From: Anatilimnocola aggregata
GTDB lineage: Bacteria; Planctomycetota; Planctomycetia; Pirellulales; Pirellulaceae
Length of the DNA: 64,000 bases
Direction: 5' to 3'
Assembly: GCF_007747655.1 (NCBI RefSeq)
Contig: NZ_CP036274.1
Span: forward strand, 7,750,001-7,814,000
Position 1 is the stretch's first letter. The number at the start of each line of letters is the position of its first letter. This document shows positions 23,458-32,994 of the stretch, one piece after another. The position numbers were made by a program, and so were the translations under genes. Below the pieces are notes generated by a model. It had not been told where the DNA came from. It did not search any database and saw only the letters and a program-made list of their open reading frames with translations.

Positions 23458-24723
23458 ATGAGCACACCCACCACTTCGCCGATGCGAGCCACACGCTCGT
23501 CCGCTCTGCGGACGGGGCGGGCCGGGCGAAAGCTGCGCCGGGGCTATGTGACACTGTTTTCGATCATGCTGATTGTGATCGGCATTGTCACGTTGATGCT
23601 GGTGGTGAACTGGACCTATCTGGTCCTCGTCAGCCGCCGCACGTTGCAGCTCACCGACAACCTCGCGCTCACGTCGGTCAGCAGGCTCCTCGATGAGGCC
23701 GTGCTGCGCGACACCTATAACTTCCCGGCCACACAAGCCGACGATCTGACCGAAGCCAACAACGATGTGAAGGTCGGTGGCACCAGCTTTCTGGCGCTGA
23801 ACAATGCGGCGGCCGGTCCTTCGCTGCGACCATTGCCGTCGCAAGTGAATGTGATTGGTGCCCGCATCGAGAATGCCGCAGCACCCGTCGGGCCCAGCAA
23901 TTACACCACGATGCCTGGGAATAACCAGCCTTACAACACACTAGTCGTCGAAGTCTTCCGTGGTGGTGAATTAAGTAGTCCGAACCCGGTGAAAACGATT
24001 CTCCGCGGCTTTGGTGCGCCGGAGCAGGCCCAAATCACAAGTTCGTCGTACGCCACGCTCGATAGCCGCGTCGTTGGTTTTCGCCCCACACTCACCGTCA
24101 ACGCTCCTCTCGCTCCCCTCGCCGTAGATGCCGATGCCTGGTTCGTTCAGCGACCCAAAGGCGCACTCGACGATTCAATAAAAGATTTCCGTATCGAGTT
24201 CGACTTCACGCTACTTAACACCGCTGGTGCGGGAACGGCCACTTGTGCCCTTGTCGGGTTGAACGACGACGCTCCCCTGACTGCCTCAGCCCTTGCTGGC
24301 CAGGTGACAGACGGCATCGGGCCCACAGATGTAAACACCAGTGGCCAGTTCGGGCCGTTGGTCTTGGCACAGCCTCTCCGGGTGAATGCCACGCAAACGA
24401 GCCCATCGATGGATGTGGCGGAAACCATTGCCGCTGCCTTCAACACGGTTGCGGCGAGCAACAATCCCCGGCGGGCATTTCCCGTTTACACCGGTGCCTA
24501 TGCAGACCGACTCGAGATTGTGGGATTTGTCGGTGCCCGCATCCTTAGTGCCGACGCGGCCCTCTTCGCCAGCAATCCACGGCTGCGAGTTCGCTTGCAG
24601 CCTGCATTCATCGTCCACAGCACGGTCGAAACCCAATTTCAATTTCCGGTACCGATCATTCCTGATCCGAACCCGACCGTTCCTGAAAACCTGTACATCC
24701 ACAAAATCCGATTGACACGCTAA
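23458..24723 (+). CDS. TadG-like pilus assembly protein
   Basis: 421 residues. After a basic N terminus (RAGRKLRRG) comes one transmembrane helix YVTLFSIMLIVIGIVTLMLVVNW, then a TadG-like segment LVSRRTLQLTDNLALTSVSRLLDE, which corresponds to the R-x2-LQ-x2-DAAALA region of the TadG N terminus. The remaining 330 residues are periplasmic beta-rich sequence with no vWA motif. Its place between cpaB and cpaF supports a Tad role. Compared with classical TadG it lacks the metal-binding vWA domain, which here occurs in a separate gene at 35206. Confidence 0.78.
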   Translation: MSTPTTSPMRATRSSALRTGRAGRKLRRGYVTLFSIMLIVIGIVTLMLVVNWTYLVLVSRRTLQLTDNLALTSVSRLLDEAVLRDTYNFPATQADDLTEANNDVKVGGTSFLALNNAAAGPSLRPLPSQVNVIGARIENAAAPVGPSNYTTMPGNNQPYNTLVVEVFRGGELSSPNPVKTILRGFGAPEQAQITSSSYATLDSRVVGFRPTLTVNAPLAPLAVDADAWFVQRPKGALDDSIKDFRIEFDFTLLNTAGAGTATCALVGLNDDAPLTASALAGQVTDGIGPTDVNTSGQFGPLVLAQPLRVNATQTSPSMDVAETIAAAFNTVAASNNPRRAFPVYTGAYADRLEIVGFVGARILSADAALFASNPRLRVRLQPAFIVHSTVETQFQFPVPIIPDPNPTVPENLYIHKIRLTR

Positions 24724-24761
24724 GCCAGCTAAACGCTGATTCGCCCGAAGGAGCTGCCCGA

Positions 24762-26186
24762 ATGTTTCTGAAATCGACCCGGCATACCGGAGAGAAGAGC
24801 GGCGTCATTCCTGCCGAGCCGATCTTGCACGTCGAAAACGCGGAAGCAGATTTCCAGCGGATCAAGACAGGCATTCATCGCGAACTGCTCGACTCGCTCG
24901 ACCTGTCGCGAATCGCCGGCCTGACCGAAGAAGAGCTGCGCGAAGACATCCGCCATCTGGCCGAAGGCATGCTGCGAGCGCGCTCGCGCAAGCTGCCAGC
25001 CATCGACGAAGATCGCCTGGTCGAAGAACTGATTGCCGAATCGTTCGGCCTCGGCCCACTCGAAACGTACATGCAAGATCCCGACGTCACCGACATCCTC
25101 GTCAACGGCCCGAGCGAAGTATATGTCGAACGCTTGGGACGCCTGCAAGAGACCAACACCGTCTTCGCCGACAACGACCACCTGTTGCAGATCATTCAAC
25201 GTGTGGCCGCTCGCGTTGGTCGCCGCATCGACGAACATTCGCCGATGGTCGACGCGCGCTTGGCTGATGGTTCGCGCGTGAATGCGATCATCCCGCCCCT
25301 CGCACTCGGCGGCCCGGTCCTTTCCATTCGCCGCTTCGGCCATCGCCCGCTGCAAATTAACGATGTCCTGGTCCGCGGTTCGGTCTGTCCCGAAATCATG
25401 GCCGTGCTCGAAGCGGCCATCGAAGGCCGCATCAACCTGATGATCAGCGGCGGTACCGGCAGCGGTAAAACGACTATGCTGAACATCCTCTCGCGTTACA
25501 TCCCCGCAAACGAACGGCTGGTAACCATCGAAGACTCGGCAGAACTCAATCTGCAGCGAAAACACGTCGTCAAACTCGAGACTCGCCCCAAGAGTCCCGA
25601 AGGTGCCTCCGAAGTCACCCAGCGCGACCTGGTTCGCAATGCTCTCCGCATGCGTCCCGACCGGATCATCCTGGGCGAAGTTCGTGGTGGCGAAGCGCTC
25701 GACATGTTGCAAGCGATGAACACGGGTCACGAAGGTTCGCTGACCACGATTCACGCCAACGACACGCGCGATGCCCTCTCACGGCTCGAAGTGATGGTGA
25801 GCATGAGTGGCTTCGACCTGCCGGTGAATGTTGTCCGCCGTTACATCGCCTCGGCAATCACCGTCGTCGTGCACCTGGCACGCCTCAAGGGTGGTGCCCG
25901 CCGCGTGATGAAGGTTTCGGAAATCACCGCGCTCGAGAATGGCGAATACACCGTGCAGGACTTGTTCGGCTTTCAGCAAACGGGCGTCGACGAGCGGGGC
26001 ATCGCCCGCGGACACTTCTATGCCACCGGAAACAAACCCAACTTTGCCCGCCGCCTGGCCGAAACGGGCATCGACTTGAACGAGCGGCTCTTCACCGCTC
26101 GCAAACTGACAGCTGACTCAGCCATTGGACCGATGAGCAGCGCCGAAGGGGCCCAAGCCCTCGCGTTGCAGGAGAACCTGGCATGA
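24762..26186 (+). CDS. cpaF: CpaF/TadA-type pilus assembly ATPase
   Basis: A 474-residue cytoplasmic hexameric ATPase that powers pilus extension and, in Tad systems, retraction. The N-terminal helical domain is followed by [20 protein letters not shown] and the Walker A motif GGTGSGKTT (230-238), Asp box, Walker [18 protein letters not shown] and the His box [14 protein letters not shown]. Its last four bases overlap the next gene (ATGA at 26183), so it is coupled to tadB. Length is standard. The C-terminal 40 residues after [10 protein letters not shown] are Ala/Ser-rich. Confidence 0.96.
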   Translation: MFLKSTRHTGEKSGVIPAEPILHVENAEADFQRIKTGIHRELLDSLDLSRIAGLTEEELREDIRHLAEGMLRARSRKLPAIDEDRLVEELIAESFGLGPLETYMQDPDVTDILVNGPSEVYVERLGRLQETNTVFADNDHLLQIIQRVAARVGRRIDEHSPMVDARLADGSRVNAIIPPLALGGPVLSIRRFGHRPLQINDVLVRGSVCPEIMAVLEAAIEGRINLMISGGTGSGKTTMLNILSRYIPANERLVTIEDSAELNLQRKHVVKLETRPKSPEGASEVTQRDLVRNALRMRPDRIILGEVRGGEALDMLQAMNTGHEGSLTTIHANDTRDALSRLEVMVSMSGFDLPVNVVRRYIASAITVVVHLARLKGGARRVMKVSEITALENGEYTVQDLFGFQQTGVDERGIARGHFYATGNKPNFARRLAETGIDLNERLFTARKLTADSAIGPMSSAEGAQALALQENLA

Positions 26187-27076
26187 CCGCACAACTGGCA
26201 ATTGTCACCATTACCTTCGCGTCGGTTTCGACCGCGCTCGCTGCACTCGGATTTTTCCTGCGCGACCTGTTCGCCAAGCCGCAAACGAGTCGGGCTCGCC
26301 TTGAATTCCAAGCCGAAGAGCCCGAAGGTGGCATCGATGGCTGGTTCTTTCGACTCGTTGAGCAGTCGGGAGTCGCCATTGATGCAACCTCTGCCATGCT
26401 GATTGTGGTGGGCTGTGGCATTGCCGGGCTCGGCATTCCGCTGGTGCTGTTCGAAAACTTTCTCGGTGCTGCGGGGGGCATGATTCTGGGCGTCACGCTC
26501 GGGTTGTTGTACTTTGCCGTGCTGCGATTCTTTCGCCTCCGCACGATGCAAAAGCACCTACCCACCGCGCTGCAGGCCGTTTCCGATTCGATCCGCAGCG
26601 GTCAGACATTGTCGGAAGCGTGCGATATGGTTTCCAAAGAAATCAAAGGACCGCTGGGGGCCGAATTCGGATACGCCCACGAACAACTCGAATTGAGTCA
26701 TTCGCCGGTCAGCGTGATGACGCGCATGGCCCGCCGCATTCCCCTTCCCGAGTTTCGCATTTTTACGACAGCAGTTGTCGTGCATCGCCGCGCGGGTGGA
26801 AATCTTTCCCTCCTCAGCGAACGCATGAGTAAAGCAGCCCGCGATCGCCAGGAAGTTCGCAGCCACTTGATGGCCGTGACCGCCGGTGGCCGGCTGTCGG
26901 CAATCGGCATGGTCGTTTGCACCATTGTGGCCCTGATTGCACTCAGCTGGATGGACCGTGGATACGTCGACCGCTTTCTGTCGAACCCCAAAGGCCCCTG
27001 GCTGCTCGCCACCGCTGTTGGCTTGCAAATTGTCGGTGCCATTTGGGTGTGGCGAATCCTCCGCACGAGCTACTAA
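26183..27076 (+). CDS. tadB: TadB-like inner membrane platform protein
   Basis: 297 residues with a type II secretion F (T2SSF) domain: LPTALQAVSDSIRSGQTLSEA, then LELSHSPVSVMTRMARRIPLPEFRIF and VHRRAGGNLSLLSERMSKAARDR. Transmembrane segments flank it: an N-terminal helix, a pair around residues 70-115, and two at the C terminus. TadB and TadC form the platform on which the ATPase works. The start overlaps the cpaF stop by four bases, an operon signature. Confidence 0.93.
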   Translation: MTAQLAIVTITFASVSTALAALGFFLRDLFAKPQTSRARLEFQAEEPEGGIDGWFFRLVEQSGVAIDATSAMLIVVGCGIAGLGIPLVLFENFLGAAGGMILGVTLGLLYFAVLRFFRLRTMQKHLPTALQAVSDSIRSGQTLSEACDMVSKEIKGPLGAEFGYAHEQLELSHSPVSVMTRMARRIPLPEFRIFTTAVVVHRRAGGNLSLLSERMSKAARDRQEVRSHLMAVTAGGRLSAIGMVVCTIVALIALSWMDRGYVDRFLSNPKGPWLLATAVGLQIVGAIWVWRILRTSY

Positions 27077-27139
27077 CCGGTTTCACTCGCACGCAGGTTG
27101 AGGCGTTTCGGGCACACCAGAAGAAATCACGGACTCGCA

Positions 27140-28297
27140 ATGATCGAAAACATTCAAACCTGGCTGGCCGATCAGAACGCACCCGAGTGGCTGCAGAGTC
27201 CCTCGTCGTGGCTGGTGATTGGCTGCTTCCTGCTTGCCATTCCCGTGATCGTGCGCCTCCTGCTCAAGCGTAAGCGACCGGAACAACCGCCGGAATCTCC
27301 CGCTGCAATTCGCCGGCGCGGCAATGGCGGCGTCTTCGGTTCTTTAACAGACGCCTTGGCCGGCCAGATTCCGGAATCCGAAAAGGAACGAGTCGAGTTC
27401 GGCCAGATGTTGCGGCAAGCGGGTTTGTACAGCCCCACCGCTCGCGCCAGCATTTATGCCTACCGGTTTCTGTTCCTGGTCTTCCCGCTGATTTGTGCGG
27501 GAATCCTCGTCGTTTTCTCACCGCCAGAACATACCTGGCGAATTCTGATTGGCGGCGGCATCATCGCCGCGATCCTGTCGATCGTGCCGCGTTTGTGGGT
27601 TTACTTTCGCCGCTCGAGTCGTCTGGCGCAAATCAATGCGGGCCTGGCCGACATGCTCGATATGCTCGGCATGTGCTTGGGTGGCGGTATGCCCTTGTCG
27701 CAAAGTCTCGATCATGTTTCGAAGAACCTCACCTCGTACCCCGCACTCTCCGAAGAGCTGCAAATCATGCGACGCCAGTCCGATCTGGGAAGCATGCGGA
27801 TGGCTCTCACCGACTGGGCGAATCGAATTGACAGTCCCGATGTGCGGCAAGTGGCAACCCTCCTTTCCCGCGGCGATCAACTCGGTTCGAGCATGAGTGG
27901 CTCACTACTCGCGCAGGCCGATCACCTCCGTTCGACCCGCAAGAATCTCGCGAACCTGCAAGCGAATCGGCTCCCGGTATTCCTCACCTTTCCGCTACTC
28001 TTCTGCTTCGCCCCGGCAGCGCTCATCATCCTGATGAGCCCGGCCTTCATGGAACTGGACGAATTCTTCGACCCCAGCAACACCAGCAATCCCCTCGTGA
28101 ACAATAACCGGATGGGAACGACGGCCATTGTCGATACGCTGAATGCCCTCGACCAGAATGTCGATACCGATCCAGGTCGGATCGCCATGCCAACGAATAG
28201 TCCGTTGTTTCAAGAGCGTTTCCGACGGCCCCAACGACGGCAGGGCGAACAGTTTAATTATCGGTCTGCGAATCCGTACGTGACCCAAGAAGAGTAA
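27140..28297 (+). CDS. tadC: TadC-like inner membrane platform protein
   Basis: 385 residues with a T2SSF domain: GLADMLDMLGMCLGGGMPLSQSLDHVSKNL, LGSMRMALTDWANRIDSPDVRQ and LLSRGDQLGSSMSGSLLAQAD. Membrane helices at about 17-35, 115-160 and 275-300. The C-terminal 75 residues form a polar Asn/Asp/Arg-rich extension (FDPSNTSNPLVNNNRMG... YVTQEE) beyond the usual TadC end. ATG 27140 is 63 bases after tadB. It is the last gene of the cluster; a convergent gene follows. Confidence 0.92.
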   Translation: MIENIQTWLADQNAPEWLQSPSSWLVIGCFLLAIPVIVRLLLKRKRPEQPPESPAAIRRRGNGGVFGSLTDALAGQIPESEKERVEFGQMLRQAGLYSPTARASIYAYRFLFLVFPLICAGILVVFSPPEHTWRILIGGGIIAAILSIVPRLWVYFRRSSRLAQINAGLADMLDMLGMCLGGGMPLSQSLDHVSKNLTSYPALSEELQIMRRQSDLGSMRMALTDWANRIDSPDVRQVATLLSRGDQLGSSMSGSLLAQADHLRSTRKNLANLQANRLPVFLTFPLLFCFAPAALIILMSPAFMELDEFFDPSNTSNPLVNNNRMGTTAIVDTLNALDQNVDTDPGRIAMPTNSPLFQERFRRPQRRQGEQFNYRSANPYVTQEE

Positions 28298-28335
28298 TGG
28301 TCAGCTATACGTCTGACCTCAGCCTAGTTCAACCC

Positions 28336-28377
28336 GCTGTCCCCTCGAAAGCCTGCGAAGGAATTTGGGGGGACAGC
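28336..28377. terminator. hairpin between convergent tadC and SH3-protein genes
   Basis: GCTGTCCCC (28336-28344) pairs with GGGGACAGC (28369-28377) around a 24-base loop. There is no T-run, so if it ends transcription it is weak; it sits where a bidirectional terminator would be expected. Confidence 0.45.
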
Positions 28378-28407
28378 TCTCGGTTTCTTGACGAAGCGTT
28401 TGTCCAC

Positions 28408-29919
28408 CTATCGCTGACTGAGATCAATCACGCGCTCGGCTACGAGATGCGGTTTGCGGATGGCCTCGACCATGCCGCGCTTGCCATAGATGCCGACGGG
28501 CTTGTTCTCGTAGCGGCGCAGATTCATGCCCGGGCCCGGCGTGACAAAAGCCACTGGGTTTCCATCGGCGTCGACAATCGCATAGGGAGCAATCTTGGTC
28601 TGCCCATCGCGACTGATCACTGGCTGCAACATCCCCACGCCATCGTAGCGGGCATCGGCGGCCGAAGCGGCACCGCCGCGCGTCGCTGCTATCAGTGGAT
28701 CGTTGGGCAAGTCGAACGTCTCTTCGAACTTTCGAATCTTCTCCAGCAGCAGTCGCGCTTGCCCACGCTCTTGCGGAGTCTGACCGCCGTCGACAATCTT
28801 TTGCGCTTGCACACGGATCGGTTCGAGATTCCACGTTTCGCGCGGCTGAGCAATTCGCAGCGACAATTCCAGATCGAGTTGCGTCAACTTCTCGCTGGCA
28901 TTGGCACTATCGAACGCAGGCTGATTACTGAGCGTGAGTGGTTGCACGGTCGTCGTTCGTGCGGGGCCTGAACTGGCTTGATTCGGCTGAGACTGAACGC
29001 GTGGCGTCTCGTGAATGCTATTTTGCAGGCGTTCGCTACTGGCCATGCGCAGTTCGGTAGAGGGAGCCGGTACACCGGCGGTGTTATCAATCCTGCGCGG
29101 CTTGCGCGGCACAAAACCATCAGGGGCGATTGCATTGCTGCGAGAAAGATCGATTGTCTGCTGATGTTGAGCAGGACGAACATCTTCGCGCTCGCTCTTC
29201 TTGGCATCGTGCAAGGCGATGTGATCGTTCACCGGGGGCGTCAGGTCGGTGAGGATAATCGCGTGTTGGGCCGGTTTGATCGGCCGCTCAGTGGCCGCGG
29301 CAAGTGCCGTCAACGAATCCTTGGCGCGATTCACGCCGGTTCCAATCGCCCTCTGCAGCTCGGGCAGATCGCGTTTCGTACTTGTCAGGGCTGCCGGCTC
29401 TGCTTCGCGCGGCGGCGTGCGTGAGACTTGGCTAACGTGAATCCAGCGAAACTCGCCCGCGGGGGGCGCGATTTTTAACCAGGTTTCGTTTCCCTCGGTC
29501 GATTGCACCGTCTTTTGGCCGATCACTTCAATCAACTCGCCCGGGCGCAATTTGACCTGGTATTTGTGTTCGCGCACGGACGGAAACAAGGTGCCGATCC
29601 ACGACTGCGTTTCGATCAGCACGCGATGAATTCCTTCATCGTCGGTTTCTTCGACCGTGTCAGCGGGCACCCAACTGAAGCTGCCAGTGGGGGGACGAAT
29701 CCCCAACCAACTGCTCCCTTCGCGGCGATAGACTTCGACCTGATCCCCCTCGAACAGTTCGTCCGTGGGATAAAAATTTCGCGAGGGACCACTATGGACG
29801 TTTGTCTGTGGCACCGAGACATAGGCCGTGTAGGGATAGTCTTCGGCAGCAGCAGCCACTCGCGCAGCGCCACTCATTCCAGCCAAAACGATGGTGGCAA
29901 TCAGCAGGTAATCGCGCAT
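28408..29919 (-). CDS. secreted protein with two SH3-like domains
   Basis: 503 residues. A signal peptide (1-25, YLLIATIVLAGMSGAARVAA) is followed by two SH3-type modules: residues about 30-90 (YVSVPQTNVHSGPSRNFYPT ... SWLGIRPPTGSFSWVP) and 95-165 (LRPGELIEVIGQ ... WLKIAPPAGEFRWIHVSQV). Bacterial SH3 modules usually bind peptidoglycan or cell-surface peptides. The long middle is Ser/Thr/Pro-rich and disordered; the C terminus has a helical part (LDLELSLRIAQPRETWNLEP) and YDGVGMLQPVISRDGQTKIA, a small beta element. ATG 29919 was preferred to GTG 29931. Exact role unknown. Confidence 0.82.
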   Translation of the reverse strand: MRDYLLIATIVLAGMSGAARVAAAAEDYPYTAYVSVPQTNVHSGPSRNFYPTDELFEGDQVEVYRREGSSWLGIRPPTGSFSWVPADTVEETDDEGIHRVLIETQSWIGTLFPSVREHKYQVKLRPGELIEVIGQKTVQSTEGNETWLKIAPPAGEFRWIHVSQVSRTPPREAEPAALTSTKRDLPELQRAIGTGVNRAKDSLTALAAATERPIKPAQHAIILTDLTPPVNDHIALHDAKKSEREDVRPAQHQQTIDLSRSNAIAPDGFVPRKPRRIDNTAGVPAPSTELRMASSERLQNSIHETPRVQSQPNQASSGPARTTTVQPLTLSNQPAFDSANASEKLTQLDLELSLRIAQPRETWNLEPIRVQAQKIVDGGQTPQERGQARLLLEKIRKFEETFDLPNDPLIAATRGGAASAADARYDGVGMLQPVISRDGQTKIAPYAIVDADGNPVAFVTPGPGMNLRRYENKPVGIYGKRGMVEAIRKPHLVAERVIDLSQR

Positions 29920-30347
29920 GGGCGGACTCACGCAACAAGAACAGGTGCTTCAACCACGAAACTCAAACGTGGCGAATCACTGCGGCTTGTAGCGAACCGA
30001 GTCCCTGCGAGCAAGATCAGTAACCATCCATGCTGGCCAGTAGAGTGGGCCGAATCGCGCTATCGGCTTCCCAATCTCGCAGGATTCAGCCGCGAAGAGG
30101 CCCACCAAGAGGGAAGGCAGCTGATGCGACCGTTCTGGCCGCGAAAGCGCTGGCGGTGACCGGTTGGAAGCACATGCTCGCCACCTAACTTGTTTGGCGC
30201 TTTCGCGGAACGCGAGACCTCCACCGTTCCCAACCACCTTGGTGGGCCTCGTCGCGGGAAACTCATTTGTCATAGCCAAGACCATCGAAGCGACCTCGGC
30301 CACACCCTACGTGTAACAGCGTGAACGGTTAGCAAGATCAAGAATTC
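29920..30347. repeat. non-coding gap with a 166-bp nested palindrome
   Basis: The gap holds an outer inverted repeat, CGCGAAGAGGCCCACCAAG (30091-30109) with CTTGGTGGGCCTCGTCGCG (30238-30256), 18 of 19 matching, and an inner perfect one, CCGCGAAAGCGC (30139-30150) with GCGCTTTCGCGG (30197-30208). I see no gene in it; open frames running through it are unlike any protein I know. Confidence 0.75.
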
Positions 30348-31262
30348 TTACTCTGCTAGCGAATTTTCGACTTCAGCCGGAGTATTCAGCGAAGAAAGTG
30401 GGGAGGTGAGCAACTGCGGCGGAGCAGCCTTGCCACCCATGAATCCCTGGCATTTGCCAACGAAAGCATTCCAGTAATAGCGCGACCAATAGGGCCGAAG
30501 TCGCAAGGCCATGATCAGGCTGCCACCCAGCGAGCGGCATAAATTCATCGCCACGGCCATGGGCGGAAAATGGTGCTTGCGAAACAAGTATCCCCGTCCC
30601 CGGCAATACTTGAAATTCCGCTGCTGCAATTGTTCGTCCAGCGTTTGCATGGGATTGGGATGATGAATGACCAACTCGGGGTGATACTCAAGCCTCAACC
30701 CTCGCTCCATCATCCGCAGCAGCAGGTCGGGCCCTTCGTCGGAGTTCCACGGAGTTTCGCAGCCCACACCCATCCGTTCGTCGTAACGCAGATCTCCCAA
30801 GGGAGCGCGGCGAGCGAACAGCGCCGCTTCTATGCAGCGGTGCAGAACGTTTTGGCGAGTGATGCGACCGGCTTTGGCATCTGCCTTGCCCATGAACTCG
30901 ACCGTTGCCGAGATGGCGGTAACCTCTGGGTCGTCAAAGCAGTGCAGTACACGCTCCAGGAAGCCAGCCGGATAGTGCGAGTCGTCATCGGGAAAAGTAA
31001 TGAACTCTCCCTGCGCGAAACTCCAACCGTAGTTGCGCGCACGCGAGGCACCTCGTCCCGTCATCGGCAAATGCCGAATCGTGAACTCAGCCTGTTGCTG
31101 AGCCAGTAGTTCGCCAGTGTCGCGCTTGCCACTCTGATCGACGACAATCAGTTCCAATTCGCGCAGGTCGACCCGGTCTCCGCCTTGCAAGTGCAAGTGG
31201 TCGATGAACCGCTGCAACTCGGCAGGGCGACCGATGGTGGGAACAACGAGCGAAAACTTCAC
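30348..31262 (-). CDS. family 2 glycosyltransferase
   Basis: 304 residues with the GT-A fold: FSLVVPTIGRPAELQRFIDH at the N terminus (nucleotide binding), LIVVDQSG, then the acidic metal-binding motif FPDDDSHYPAGFL at about 93-105 and CETPWNSDEGPDLLLRMME (catalytic region with the ED-type acid). The C-terminal 60 residues hold amphipathic or membrane-associated helices (FPPMAVAMNLCRSLGGSLIM). It transfers a sugar in cell-surface polysaccharide or glycolipid synthesis. Its start overlaps the upstream flippase stop by four bases, so both act in the same pathway. Donor and acceptor are unknown. Confidence 0.9.
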   Translation of the reverse strand: MKFSLVVPTIGRPAELQRFIDHLHLQGGDRVDLRELELIVVDQSGKRDTGELLAQQQAEFTIRHLPMTGRGASRARNYGWSFAQGEFITFPDDDSHYPAGFLERVLHCFDDPEVTAISATVEFMGKADAKAGRITRQNVLHRCIEAALFARRAPLGDLRYDERMGVGCETPWNSDEGPDLLLRMMERGLRLEYHPELVIHHPNPMQTLDEQLQQRNFKYCRGRGYLFRKHHFPPMAVAMNLCRSLGGSLIMALRLRPYWSRYYWNAFVGKCQGFMGGKAAPPQLLTSPLSSLNTPAEVENSLAE

Positions 31263-32737
31263 GAAACTTTTTCCTCAGTTGCGAAGGCCATGCCTTTTGC
31301 GGTCAGTGCCCACGGCGAGGCATGACACCACACGCCAACGAAGTAACCGGCCGCCAGCCATTCCAAGATAACTTGCGCTGCGGTGCAACTCGCGGCGGCA
31401 ATGGCCAGGCCCATCAAGCCGCCATAAGCGGCTCCATAGGCACCAGCGATAATCGCGGCACTGCCGCACAGAGATGTAATCAATAGCACGCTCCAGCGGT
31501 GCCCTGTCATCAGCAACATATAGCCGCAGGGGCCCAGCAAATTGGCGGAGAGTTGCCCCAAGGTGAGAATCATCAAAGCACTGGCCGCCACTTTGTAGTG
31601 CGGCTTAAAGGCAATCGACAAAATCTGTTCGGGAACCAGAAGCAGTCCCAGGCAAGCGATGAGTGCGGGAATGGCAGCAAGTGTTGTCATCTTCCGCACG
31701 AGGTGCTGTAGTTCAGCCAGTTTGCCCCGCGAGTAAAGATCGGGAATGTTGGCGATGATCGCCAGCAGCGCTAATTGCTCCGGAATCCCCACGAGTAGGA
31801 CCAAGCGCTTGGCGCTGCCATAAAAGGCAACATCGTCGGTGCCGAGAAACCTGCCCGCCACCCACAGATCGGCCGAGAGTGTGCAAAAGGCCGCGATTTG
31901 CGAAAGGGCAATCGGCAGCGCGTCGGCAGCCAGATCGCGGAAAGAGGGAACGTGCTCGGCAGACATGCTGGCAAGCAGTCCGGCAGTTCCGGGCGCAGGC
32001 ATCGTTTTCCACAAGCGCCACGCCGTCAGCCCGCCAGTGAAGAGAATCGCGTGCAGCAGCAGGATTGCGACATAGGTGCTCGTCAGCAGCGTCGATTGCC
32101 AGAGGAACACTAGCGCGAGAACGAGCATGAACGCCGTTACCGCGATGGGACCACCCGATTGGCCGCCACTAAGCAGATTCGACCATCGCACTTCGTGCAG
32201 GCCGCGCAAGATCGCCACGCCCACCAGTTGCCAGGAGAGCACAACGATGGCGGTGGCGATTGCCAAACTAAGGAGTGGGTTGCGCGGCAAATGAAAGAAA
32301 TCGAAGCCATGCACCCAGAAGTAAATCGACACTGCCGTTGCCACGACCAGAGTCGTACAGAACAACAACTGCCCGCAGCGGGCAATGAGCGGCCGAATCG
32401 AGGCCAAGCGCTGATGGGCCAAACGCTCCGCCACGAGCCGAATCATGGCTTCGGGAAGGCCAAACGAAGCGACCATCGCCGCCAGGCCAATCAGGTTGAT
32501 GATCAGCAGCACTTCGCCGCAGACGGAATCGCTGAAGAGCTTGGGCAGCAAGAACGCGAGCGCCGCAGTCGAAGCGACACTCCAAGCGCGGGCCAAGACA
32601 ACCCACAACACGGAATGCGAGAGAGGGAGCACCGCGACGTCGTTCGTAACGGCTTGGCCTTCGTCAACATCCGCGCATTCCCGCACAGCGGCAAGCGCCG
32701 CAAGATCGTTCGACGGGAGTTGTGAAGTTGCGTCCAT
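31259..32737 (-). CDS. polysaccharide flippase (Wzx/MATE-like)
   Basis: 492 residues with 12-14 hydrophobic segments, beginning SVLWVVLARAWSVASTAALAF after a 40-residue polar N terminus. The arrangement, and sequence such as GLPEAMIRLVAERLAHQRLA and DLWVAGRFLGTDDVAFYGSAKRL, fit the polysaccharide biosynthesis (Wzx) branch of the MOP flippase superfamily. It would move lipid-linked sugar units across the inner membrane. ATG 32737 was chosen; an upstream in-frame start would add a segment without support. It overlaps the glycosyltransferase by four bases and is divergent from the sialidase gene. Confidence 0.88.
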   Translation of the reverse strand: MDATSQLPSNDLAALAAVRECADVDEGQAVTNDVAVLPLSHSVLWVVLARAWSVASTAALAFLLPKLFSDSVCGEVLLIINLIGLAAMVASFGLPEAMIRLVAERLAHQRLASIRPLIARCGQLLFCTTLVVATAVSIYFWVHGFDFFHLPRNPLLSLAIATAIVVLSWQLVGVAILRGLHEVRWSNLLSGGQSGGPIAVTAFMLVLALVFLWQSTLLTSTYVAILLLHAILFTGGLTAWRLWKTMPAPGTAGLLASMSAEHVPSFRDLAADALPIALSQIAAFCTLSADLWVAGRFLGTDDVAFYGSAKRLVLLVGIPEQLALLAIIANIPDLYSRGKLAELQHLVRKMTTLAAIPALIACLGLLLVPEQILSIAFKPHYKVAASALMILTLGQLSANLLGPCGYMLLMTGHRWSVLLITSLCGSAAIIAGAYGAAYGGLMGLAIAAASCTAAQVILEWLAAGYFVGVWCHASPWALTAKGMAFATEEKVS

Positions 32738-32994
32738 CAGAAACTCAAGTAAGTCCGCATTCGGCGGCGAAATCCGCGTCTTACAGACAAGAATAACTTG
32801 AGCTCTCCAGTATAGTCCTCGGCCTTCCATTCGATAGTTGAACGTTTCGCCTCTCCCTCCCAGGGAAAGTCATTTGCGGGAATTCCTCCTCACAATTGGT
32901 ACGGGCCGCAGGACTGGTACCATTCGCCGGGCATGTTATTTTGATGCCGGTCAGAACGTTTTCCTTGGTTTGCGCCTCTTCCCGAGATTTGCCC

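Noticed and set aside
24729-25754. Minus-strand frame over cpaF
   Set aside because: cpaF has full Walker motifs; the mirror frame shows no family resemblance.
29503-30159. Plus-strand frame over the end of the SH3 gene and the palindrome
   Set aside because: It is antisense to the SH3 protein's signal peptide region and runs into the repeat; no domain.
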